From: JANWHZ01 sp964527385
GTDB lineage: Bacteria > Patescibacteriota > Saccharimonadia > Saccharimonadales > UBA4665
Assembly (NCBI GenBank): GCA_964527385.1
Contig: CAZGPZ010000069.1
Span: forward strand, 1 to 5,632
Reading direction: 5' to 3'
DNA: 5,632 bases
Shown: positions 1-5,632 of the stretch, one piece after another
How the letters are laid out: every line of letters starts with the position of its first letter
How positions within the stretch are numbered: the stretch's first letter is position 1
Made by a program: the position numbers and the translations under genes
Notes under the pieces: model-generated
What the model was told of the DNA's origin: nothing
Database searches by the model: none
The model's input: only the letters and a program-made list of their open reading frames with translations

Positions 1-1451
1 CGCTGGAGCGCCGTTTCCAACCGGTGCAAGTTCCCGAGACAACGCCCGCGGAAACGGTTGCGATCCTCAAGGGGCTCCGCAAGCACTACGAGCAATTCCA
101 TGGCGTGACGATCAGCGACGAGGTGATCGAGGATGCGGTTAATTTGGCAAAGCGCTACATCAACGACCGCTATATGCCCGACAAAGCTATCGACCTGCTC
201 GATGAGGCTAGCGCGTACCTGCGCGTCGACAAAGGGCGCACATCACCCGAAGTACGGTCGCTCCAGAAGGAATTGAAGCTCTTGCAGGCACGCATCGACG
301 AAGCTGCCGACCGTGAAGATTATGAGACGGCAGCCCGCGAAAAAACACGCGCTAGCCAGATTACCGATGAGTTGTCCAAGCTGCAGGCCGACAAGCGTGC
401 CGCGCAGCCGATCCTGCTGACAAGTGAAGGCTTGGCGGACGTCGTGTCGCGCATGACTGGCGTGCCGGTAAAGAAAGTCATCCGTTCGGAGGCAAAATAT
501 TTGTTGAACTTGGAAAAGACACTCAGCAAGTATGTCATCGGCCAAGACGAAGCGGTCGAAGTAGTCGCCAAAGCCGTTCGGCGTAACCGCAGCGGTGTTT
601 CAAGCGAGAAGCGCCCGATAGGATCCTTCATATTCCTTGGACCGACCGGTGTCGGCAAGACGGAGCTGGCCCGTGTGCTCGCCCGCGAATTCTTTGGCAG
701 TGAATCTGCTCTAGTAAAGATCGACATGAGCGAGTTCGGCGAGCACCACAACGTGTCGCGCCTGGTTGGCGCGCCAGCTGGGTACGTCGGCTACGACGAT
801 GGCGGCCAATTGACCGACAAGATCCGCCGCCAGCCGTACAGCCTCGTGCTGTTCGACGAGATCGAAAAGGCCCACCCGGACGTATTCAACATGCTGTTGC
901 AAATCCTCGAAGATGGTCATCTGACCGACGCAAAAGGCCGTCAAATTGATTTCACGAACACGATCATCATCATGACGAGCAACGTCGGCGCGGAGAAGCT
1001 CCAAAAAGAAGCAAGCCTCGGTTTCCACGCCCGTAGCGGCGACGACATGAAGGACTTGGACGAATTGCACCACGAGAACCAGGACAAAGTCCGCGACGAA
1101 TTGAAAAAAACAATGCGCCCGGAATTCTTGAACCGCATTGACAAGGTCGTCATTTTCCGTGCACTGACCAAGAAAGACATTTTGAAAATCGTTGACCTGC
1201 AGATAGATGAACTGAAAGCACGGCTGCAGAAAAAAGGCTTGAGCATCCAATTGACACCCGCCGCTAAGCAGTACTTGCTTGACCACGGCTACGACGCATT
1301 GAATGGTGTCCGCCCGCTGCGCCGGCTGATCCAGGACACGATAGAAGACCATTTAGCAACCTTCTTGCTTGGCGACAAGTACGAACGCGGCGAAGTCGTC
1401 CAAGTTGCTGCCAAAGACGGCGAGCTGGCTTACTCCGCCAGCGCCGAGTGA
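1..1451 (+). CDS. clpC: ClpC-type AAA+ unfoldase, ATP-binding subunit of the Clp protease (5' end missing)
   Basis: This is a cytoplasmic Hsp100 unfoldase that should thread substrates into the ClpP peptidase using ATP. 482 residues are visible, in frame from base 3; the gene enters from the left. It opens with LERRFQPV, the end of the first AAA+ domain, so the GTG at 24 is internal. A charged middle domain with a UVR-like helical pair follows (about residues 89-128). The second AAA+ domain has Walker A GPTGVGKT (213-220, bases 639-662), Walker B LVLFDE (281-286), sensor-1 TSN (Asn327), an arginine-finger region RPEFLNRID (372-380) and sensor-2 GVRPLRR (435-441). LGF at 339-341 (bases 1017-1025) sits where ClpA/ClpC/ClpX carry the ClpP-docking loop, which ClpB lacks. 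The short middle domain also argues against ClpB. The stop is TGA at 1449-1451. All visible catalytic residues are intact. The N-terminal domain and first Walker motifs are outside the window. Confidence 0.95.
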   Translation, partial: LERRFQPVQVPETTPAETVAILKGLRKHYEQFHGVTISDEVIEDAVNLAKRYINDRYMPDKAIDLLDEASAYLRVDKGRTSPEVRSLQKELKLLQARIDEAADREDYETAAREKTRASQITDELSKLQADKRAAQPILLTSEGLADVVSRMTGVPVKKVIRSEAKYLLNLEKTLSKYVIGQDEAVEVVAKAVRRNRSGVSSEKRPIGSFIFLGPTGVGKTELARVLAREFFGSESALVKIDMSEFGEHHNVSRLVGAPAGYVGYDDGGQLTDKIRRQPYSLVLFDEIEKAHPDVFNMLLQILEDGHLTDAKGRQIDFTNTIIIMTSNVGAEKLQKEASLGFHARSGDDMKDLDELHHENQDKVRDELKKTMRPEFLNRIDKVVIFRALTKKDILKIVDLQIDELKARLQKKGLSIQLTPAAKQYLLDHGYDALNGVRPLRRLIQDTIEDHLATFLLGDKYERGEVVQVAAKDGELAYSASAE

Positions 1452-1470
1452 GCACGGCGAATCTTCACTG

Positions 1471-1800
1471 TTACTCGCCGAACAGGCGTTGTTCCAGCTG
1501 TTCCCGAAGATAGTTCCGTTCGTTTACTGCGTCCCATTCGGCACGGAGTGACGCAGCCTTCTGTAGGATAGCTTCATCTGCGCCAGCATCGTCAAAGCAA
1601 AGTGCGTATTGGACCACGTCGGGCATGGCCTGGCCCAGAACCCTCCGCCACCACCGGCGTGTGTCAGGATGGCCGAGAAAGAATAGAGCAGTCCGACCCA
1701 TGTATCGGTCACATGCCCCAGAAATCGCGGATAATTCTGATGGGCTTGTTTGGCCGATATGTTCGTAGCTAAATGTATCGCGATCGTTATCGTACGCCAT
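1471..1800 (-). CDS. hypothetical protein, 109 aa, family not recognised
   Basis: I do not recognise this protein. It starts at an ATG (1798-1800) preceded by a good ribosome binding site (AAGGGGAAG, 1806-1814) and a near-consensus promoter, which makes a real gene likely despite its small size. It has no signal peptide or clear membrane segment, so it is probably cytoplasmic. The N-terminus is polar and acid-rich (MAYDNDRDTF), the middle holds a tryptophan pair (W50-W51 in DTRRWWRR), and the last 30 residues are charged and probably helical (RAEWDAVNERNYLREQLEQR), possibly a short coiled coil. Its two cysteines (30, 68) form no motif. It is convergent with clpC (19 nt between stops) and divergent from radA, so it is its own transcription unit. 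No function can be assigned; small regulatory or adaptor-type roles would be guesses. Confidence 0.72.
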   Translation of the reverse strand: MAYDNDRDTFSYEHIGQTSPSELSAISGACDRYMGRTALFFLGHPDTRRWWRRVLGQAMPDVVQYALCFDDAGADEAILQKAASLRAEWDAVNERNYLREQLEQRLFGE

Positions 1801-1805
1801 AGTAT

Positions 1806-1814
1806 CTTCCCCTT
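1806..1814 (-). promoter_or_regulatory. ribosome binding site of the 109-aa gene
   Basis: On the minus strand the bases read AAGGGGAAG, with the GGGG core 8 nt before the ATG at 1800-1798. The spacing is normal and the purine run is strong. This fixes the start and supports translation of this otherwise unrecognised gene. Confidence 0.65.
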
Positions 1815-1817
1815 ATT

Positions 1818-1832
1818 TAATACTTTGTATTA
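1818..1832. promoter_or_regulatory. 15-bp perfect dyad, candidate operator
   Basis: TAATAC-TTT-GTATTA is a perfect inverted repeat with 6-bp arms and a 3-nt centre. It overlaps the -10 element (1829-1834) and the predicted transcription start (about 1822) of the 109-aa gene. A dimeric repressor bound here would block that promoter. The sequence is AT-rich, so a chance palindrome is possible; the exact overlap with -10 and start is what makes it notable. Confidence 0.4.
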
Positions 1833-1858
1833 TCGAAGATATTTGTAAATCATGTCAA
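1829..1858 (-). promoter_or_regulatory. near-consensus sigma70-type promoter of the 109-aa gene
   Basis: On the minus strand, TTGACA (plus-strand bases 1853-1858, 6/6 to the -35 consensus) is followed after 18 nt by GATAAT (1829-1834, 5/6 to TATAAT). Transcription would start near 1822, giving a leader of about 20 nt with the ribosome binding site just inside it. The spacer is AT-rich. No start site is measured; this is motif matching, but it is the strongest promoter match in the window. Confidence 0.7.
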
Positions 1859-1862
1859 CAGT

Positions 1863-1893
1863 TTGCACCGTCAAAGTGGTTCAATGGTAAACT
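1863..1893 (+). promoter_or_regulatory. possible radA promoter (weak -35, extended -10)
   Basis: TAAACT (1888-1893, 4/6 to TATAAT) is preceded by TGG (1885-1887), an extended -10 arrangement. The best upstream partner is TTGCAC (1863-1868) at a long 19-nt spacing. It lies 24 nt before the radA ATG and runs divergently from the strong promoter of the 109-aa gene, with only 4 bp between the two -35 boxes. The match is modest; a real radA promoter must lie in this region because the upstream gene points the other way. Confidence 0.35.
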
Positions 1894-1904
1894 AAAGGAA
1901 AGAC

Positions 1905-1910
1905 GGGGAA
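1905..1910 (+). promoter_or_regulatory. ribosome binding site of radA
   Basis: The leader just before the radA ATG is a long purine run with three possible Shine-Dalgarno cores: AAGGAAAG (from 1895), GGGGAA (1905-1910) and AGGGAG (1911-1916). GGGGAA has the usual spacing (7 nt to the ATG at 1918), while AGGGAG is only 1 nt away and too close. An in-frame TAA at 1888-1890 means the ATG at 1918 is the only plausible ATG start. Confidence 0.5.
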
Positions 1911-1917
1911 AGGGAGA

Positions 1918-3282
1918 ATGACGAAGAAACCGGCAGTACGATTCGTTTGCAGCAATTGCGGGGCAGCATATTCGTCGTGGGCAGGGCGCTGCAGTGAATG
2001 TGGCGAGTGGAATACGCTCACTGAAGAAGCGGTGACGATTTCGCAGCCATTTGGCAAAAGCACTACCTCGGCTCTAGCGGGGCACAGGCTGCAAGCCGAG
2101 ACCATTGTTGCATCTGCTTCGCAGGACCAACGTCGACTGATATCGGGGATTGCCGAGGCAGACACCGTGTTCGGCGGCGGTATCGTTGCCGGCAGCGTCA
2201 ATTTGCTCGCTGGGGAGCCGGGAATCGGCAAAAGTACGCTCCTTCTCCAGCTTGCAGCTGCAGTATCAAAATCGGCGAAGGTCCTCTATGTCAGCGGTGA
2301 AGAGTCCGCGCATCAAGTGGGATTGCGCGCGGCGCGGCTTGGCGTCGATGCCAAAACGCTACAGCTTGCCACCAGCACGTCAGCGGATGACATTGTTGCG
2401 ACCATCGCATCGAACGAATACAAACTAGTTGTCGTAGATTCCGTCCAGACTATTGCCACCGCCGCGGTCGCTGCAGCGCCGGGCAGTGTGTCGCAGATTA
2501 CCAATAGTACCGTTGCAATCATGCAGGCGGCCAAGCATTCAGGCACCGCTGTCGTTCTGGTCGGGCATGTTACCAAGGAAGGCAATATTGCCGGCCCGAA
2601 GGTGCTCGAACATGTCGTTGATGTCGTTCTGCAGTTGGAAGGTGACCGGTATGGCGGGTTCAAAGTCCTGCGCGCCATCAAGAACCGGTTCGGGAGCACG
2701 AATGAAGCAGGCATCTTTGAAATGGTTGATAACGGTATGCGACCCGTTGAGAACCCTTCAGCGTCCTTGCTGGCCGAGCGGCAAGTCAGTGACGGCTCGG
2801 TCGTTCTGGCGACGCTGGAGGGTACTCGCCCGATCCTTGTCGAAGTCCAAGCGCTCGTGAACAAGACGAGCTATGGGTATCCCAAGCGGGCTGCAAGCGG
2901 CATTGACCAGAACCGCTTGAACTTGCTGGTCGCAATGCTGGAGCGGCGCACAAAGCTTAATTTATCCGATAAAGATATCTACCTGAATATTGTCGGCGGC
3001 TTGAAGATTACCGAACCGGCCGCTGATCTGGCTATTTGCATGGCCATCGGTTCCGCTGCGAAGGGGCTGCAGCTCAAAGACAACGCTGCGGTCTTCGGCG
3101 AAGTCGGTTTGTCTGGCGAGATCCGCCACGTGCCCTTCATCGAAAAGCGCATCGCCGAAGCGAAGAAGCTCGGATTTGACGTCGCAATTGGTCCTGCACT
3201 GCCGGCAGGAAGCAAGAAACAGCCAATGCTCCATAGTGTCCGCGATGTTCGGGCAGCGCTCAACGAGTTCCTGAAGCAGTAG
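1918..3282 (+). CDS. radA: DNA repair/recombination ATPase RadA (Sms)
   Basis: RadA is a RecA-related ring ATPase that promotes branch migration and D-loop extension during homologous recombination, working with RecA in the cytoplasm. The 454-residue length is normal for the family. In order: a C4 zinc finger (C11-x2-C14 and C25-x2-C28); a RecA-like core with Walker A GEPGIGKS (99-106), the strand LVVVDSVQT with Walker B Asp174, and the RadA-specific KNRFG motif (255-259); and a C-terminal Lon-protease-like domain (about 290-454). In that last domain EPAAD (366-370) replaces the Lon GPSAG serine motif, so the fold should be a DNA-binding/hexamer scaffold without protease activity, as is known for RadA. 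The start is ATG 1918, with a purine-rich leader and an upstream in-frame stop. The gene stands alone: divergent from the 109-aa gene and convergent with the PBP gene, ending before a strong hairpin terminator. No defects are seen. Confidence 0.97.
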   Translation: MTKKPAVRFVCSNCGAAYSSWAGRCSECGEWNTLTEEAVTISQPFGKSTTSALAGHRLQAETIVASASQDQRRLISGIAEADTVFGGGIVAGSVNLLAGEPGIGKSTLLLQLAAAVSKSAKVLYVSGEESAHQVGLRAARLGVDAKTLQLATSTSADDIVATIASNEYKLVVVDSVQTIATAAVAAAPGSVSQITNSTVAIMQAAKHSGTAVVLVGHVTKEGNIAGPKVLEHVVDVVLQLEGDRYGGFKVLRAIKNRFGSTNEAGIFEMVDNGMRPVENPSASLLAERQVSDGSVVLATLEGTRPILVEVQALVNKTSYGYPKRAASGIDQNRLNLLVAMLERRTKLNLSDKDIYLNIVGGLKITEPAADLAICMAIGSAAKGLQLKDNAAVFGEVGLSGEIRHVPFIEKRIAEAKKLGFDVAIGPALPAGSKKQPMLHSVRDVRAALNEFLKQ

Positions 3283-3304
3283 CCCATGCCTATCCAGTCG
3301 ATAC

Positions 3305-3336
3305 TAAAAGTAGTAGCTCCCGGGCTACTACTTTTA
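3305..3336. terminator. bidirectional intrinsic terminator between radA and the PBP gene
   Basis: TAAAAGTAGTAGC (3305-3317) and GCTACTACTTTTA (3324-3336) form a perfect 13-bp stem around a 6-nt loop (TCCCGG). The stem has A4 on one side and T4 on the other, so each strand gives a hairpin ending in a short U-tract. It begins 22 nt after the radA stop and 36 nt beyond the PBP stop, as expected for a terminator shared by two convergent genes. Confidence 0.85.
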
Positions 3337-3372
3337 TAACTAGAATATCGTTATCGGAGGCTTCTTCTTCCT

Positions 3373-5632
3373 TCAGGGCCCGCCACCCCCGCCGCCGGAA
3401 GTAGTGTACGTCGTCGGCATTGTCTTGGTGTCGCTTGATTGGTAGAGTGCGCTATCAGTCACCGTTGCTGTTACGGTCACGTTCCCGCTCGAACCGTTCG
3501 CGGCCGTAGGTATGTAGAAGGTCGATACGCTGCTCGGCGAGTCGCTGACAGAGTATTTTGCAACTTGCTTGCCGTCAACCGATATCACGACGGAGCCGGG
3601 GAATTTGCTGCTACTGAGCGGGTGCGTTCCCTGGCTGACGGTCACGGTGATTTGGCAGCCTTGGTCGCCATTGTCGGTATTGTCGCATGTCCCTGGCGTT
3701 GTAAGGGTGATGAACGGCATGTCGTCATCGCAGCTGTGGACGTCATCAGTCCCGGTCACGGCGCTCTGCTGGGACGACCCAGTAACGAATTTGTCGACAG
3801 AGAAGCTCGACGCGCTGCCGCCGGACAATGTCTGCTTTGCGAGTGCCGGTGTGCAGCTCGTCGCCAGCTTGCCGGACACTTTGTCTACTACTTGGGTGGT
3901 GTTGACGACGGTTGGGGCTTTGTACCACGACGGGAAGAGGTCGGTGCTTGGGCTGGGCACGATCTCACCGTTACTGGAAATCTTGCTGTGAAGTACATAT
4001 GCGGGCAATACTTTGATATCCGATGGGCGTTGCCAGTTGACGGGCTTCAGGCCATTATGCGCGTATTGCATGAAGCCTTTTACGAGCGGTTCGGTCAAAT
4101 ATTCCATGAATGTGTGCAAATCTTTGTTGCGCTGGTGGTTGCCAACCCAAGCTACGACCGCGTACTTGGTGGACCAGCTAGTCATCAGGCCGTCGAAGCC
4201 GTTGTTGGTCGTGCCGGTTTTGATGGCGAAATGCCAACCTTGGTAGCGGTGGAACTTGTAGTAGTAACAATCCGTTGCCGAACAGCTGCCGGGCAGGTAG
4301 CTGGCATTCGGGTCGGACGCCATATCATCGACGATATATGCTGTATCTTTGTTTACGACTTGTTTGCCTTGCGGCTGTTGCCACTTGTATAACTGGTCGC
4401 CGGATGCATCGGTGACGCTGAGCAGGAATGTCCGTGGAATGGCGACCCCCAAGCGAGCGAGCGTGGACAGGCCGTTCACGTGGTCGTCAAGGTACAGGTA
4501 CGCTCCGTCGCCGATTGCCGACGCGCCGTAACACTGGTCGGTAACCGTCAAGGTTTCGTTGGCGTAACAATTGTAGGTGCGCCCAAGGTATGGGTTGTCC
4601 ATCATTGCCGATGCCGTGTCGATGGTTTTTTCGATGGATGGAACTACATCGCTTAGGCCGGTACCGGTGTTAGGCACGGCCGACATCATCGCCTTTACCG
4701 CTGGTACGTTGCGCGAGCCGCCAAGCGCGTATCGAAGCGTGATCGGGCCAGGGTAGCGGAAATCGTAATCTTCCAAGCAGTTCCCGCCGTTTTTCGGGGC
4801 AGCATGGTTCGTACAAGGGTAGCCTGGCAGAACCGTCTGCGAATCGTAGATAACCGAGCCCGCGCCGACGTCCGTGTTGTTATCGATGAACGTCGTATAG
4901 TCGTAAGGCTTGAAGCTCGATCCTGGCGGTATCAAGATGCCGGCCGCGTAATTATTCTGGCCATATGTTGGGTTAGTGAAATCAACGCCGCCGACCAGCG
5001 CGACGATCTGCCCGGACTGGACATCCTCGGCTACGATAGCTTCCTCGTCCGCGTTGCCATAGCTCAAGCGCTGGATATTGGCGTAGTTGTCGGAGACTAA
5101 CTTCTCTGCTTCAGTTTGCAGTTTGGTGTTAAGCGTCGTCCGGACTTGCCAGCCGCCGCGTTGGACCGTTTGGGCACCGAAACGTTGTTCCAGTTCCTGT
5201 TTGGCGGCCAAGACAAAATATGGTGCCTTGATGCCAGAATATTTTGATGTCAATGGATGGACCTGCTTGAGGATATCGACTTTCTTGGCGGCGTCGGCCT
5301 GCGCCTGTGTAATCATCTTCTGTTCTACCATTTGGTCAAGGATGTAGTGTTGGCGGGCAATGAGGTCCTGCTCGCCGAAATAGTCTGCGGTGACTTCTTT
5401 GTTGAATTTCGGGCTGCTGTACGGCGAGTAATATGGTGGATCCTGGGGAATCGCCGCGAGCATGGCGGATTGGGCAAGCGTCAAATGAGCAGCGTCTGTG
5501 TGGAAGTAGTCGCGCGCCGCTGCCTCGACGCCGTATTCAACGCCGCCGTATGGCGCGACGTTCAAGTAACCGGCGAGAATGTCGTCTTTTGAATACTCAC
5601 GGCTGAGCTCAACGGCGAGGATAAGTTCTTTG
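3373..5632 (-). CDS. class A penicillin-binding protein (GT51 transglycosylase plus transpeptidase), N-terminus missing
   Basis: This is a bifunctional peptidoglycan synthase, membrane-anchored with its domains outside the membrane. 752 residues are visible, numbered here from the first full codon at 5631; the gene continues past the right edge. The visible start, KELILAVELSREYSKDDILAGYLN, is mid-GT51 domain, so the TTG at 5565 is not the start. The GT51 end runs to about residue 75 (APYGGVEYGV, LAAIPQDPP); its catalytic glutamates lie outside the window. The transpeptidase domain has SxxK as SSFK (238-241, Ser codon 4918-4920), SxN as SRN (306-308, bases 4708-4716) and KTG (471-473, bases 4213-4221), all intact. 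After about residue 570 comes a long Ser/Thr-rich extension, probably Ig-like, ending in SGGGGGGP. Ten cysteines are visible, mostly in close pairs. The gene converges with radA across a shared terminator. It is PBP1a-like, but the subclass is not resolved. Confidence 0.95.
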   Translation of the reverse strand, partial: KELILAVELSREYSKDDILAGYLNVAPYGGVEYGVEAAARDYFHTDAAHLTLAQSAMLAAIPQDPPYYSPYSSPKFNKEVTADYFGEQDLIARQHYILDQMVEQKMITQAQADAAKKVDILKQVHPLTSKYSGIKAPYFVLAAKQELEQRFGAQTVQRGGWQVRTTLNTKLQTEAEKLVSDNYANIQRLSYGNADEEAIVAEDVQSGQIVALVGGVDFTNPTYGQNNYAAGILIPPGSSFKPYDYTTFIDNNTDVGAGSVIYDSQTVLPGYPCTNHAAPKNGGNCLEDYDFRYPGPITLRYALGGSRNVPAVKAMMSAVPNTGTGLSDVVPSIEKTIDTASAMMDNPYLGRTYNCYANETLTVTDQCYGASAIGDGAYLYLDDHVNGLSTLARLGVAIPRTFLLSVTDASGDQLYKWQQPQGKQVVNKDTAYIVDDMASDPNASYLPGSCSATDCYYYKFHRYQGWHFAIKTGTTNNGFDGLMTSWSTKYAVVAWVGNHQRNKDLHTFMEYLTEPLVKGFMQYAHNGLKPVNWQRPSDIKVLPAYVLHSKISSNGEIVPSPSTDLFPSWYKAPTVVNTTQVVDKVSGKLATSCTPALAKQTLSGGSASSFSVDKFVTGSSQQSAVTGTDDVHSCDDDMPFITLTTPGTCDNTDNGDQGCQITVTVSQGTHPLSSSKFPGSVVISVDGKQVAKYSVSDSPSSVSTFYIPTAANGSSGNVTVTATVTDSALYQSSDTKTMPTTYTTSGGGGGGP

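Noticed and set aside
24..26. GTG as a start of the ClpC gene
   Set aside because: The frame stays open to the left edge and reads LERRFQPV, a conserved internal ClpC segment; the gene simply enters from outside the window.
711..1352. 213-residue open frame on the minus strand inside clpC
   Set aside because: It is antisense to the conserved second AAA+ domain, with a composition typical of a reverse-strand shadow and no promoter or ribosome binding site seen.
1445..1480. Possible terminator hairpins between clpC and the 109-aa gene (CGGCGA/TCGCCG at 1455-1460 and 1475-1480; CGAGT/ACTCG at 1445-1449 and 1473-1477)
   Set aside because: The stems are only 5-6 bp with long loops, compete with each other and lack a U-tract; no convincing terminator is present here.
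3356..3360. GGAGG on the plus strand resembling a Shine-Dalgarno site
   Set aside because: No start codon follows at a suitable distance, and the region downstream is the antisense of the PBP 3' end.
3376..3396. Glycine tract at the end of the PBP as a repeat-slippage or phase-variation site
   Set aside because: The codons vary (GGG, GGC, GGT), so there is no uniform repeat unit likely to slip; it is better read as a plain glycine tail.
3439..4392. 317-residue open frame on the plus strand inside the PBP gene
   Set aside because: It is antisense to a well-conserved transpeptidase and its translation has no recognisable domain; it is a by-product of GC-rich codon use.
5563..5565. TTG as a start of the PBP gene
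   Set aside because: Upstream codons to the right edge are open and encode conserved GT51 sequence (ELSREYSKDDILAGYLN); the TTG is the Leu of the YLN motif.

Overview
The window is an ordinary-looking bacterial chromosomal segment of about 55% GC by eye. It carries four genes in strictly alternating orientation: a ClpC-type AAA+ unfoldase (+, cut by the left edge), an unrecognised 109-residue protein (-), the DNA recombination/repair ATPase RadA (+), and a class A penicillin-binding protein (-, cut by the right edge). Stops are standard (TGA and TAA), and TGA is never read through inside a gene. Several features of the PBP suggest Candidatus Saccharibacteria (TM7) or a related Patescibacteria lineage: the wording around its KTG motif, its extra cysteine pairs, and its long extracellular tail ending in Gly6-Pro. 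This is a judgement from family resemblance, not a database result.

Layout. Positions 1-1451 hold the C-terminal half or more of clpC. Its stop lies 19 nt from the stop of the convergent 109-aa gene (1471-1800). A 117-bp divergent intergenic region (1801-1917) follows. It is markedly AT-rich and holds the best regulatory signals in the window: a near-consensus sigma70-type promoter for the small gene (TTGACA, 18 nt, GATAAT), a perfect dyad TAATAC-TTT-GTATTA over its -10 and predicted start point, and a weaker promoter for radA. radA (1918-3282) converges with the PBP gene (3373 to the right edge). Between them is a 13-bp perfect hairpin with U-tracts on both strands, which would serve as a shared bidirectional terminator.

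Functionally the window mixes protein quality control (ClpC with a ClpP-docking loop), DNA recombination (RadA) and cell-wall synthesis (class A PBP). With alternating strands these are separate transcription units, not a pathway operon. I found no mobile element, CRISPR array, RNA gene or defence system. The parts least explained by known families are the 109-aa orphan with its promoter/operator-like region, and the cysteine-rich, beta-rich C-terminal extension of the PBP.
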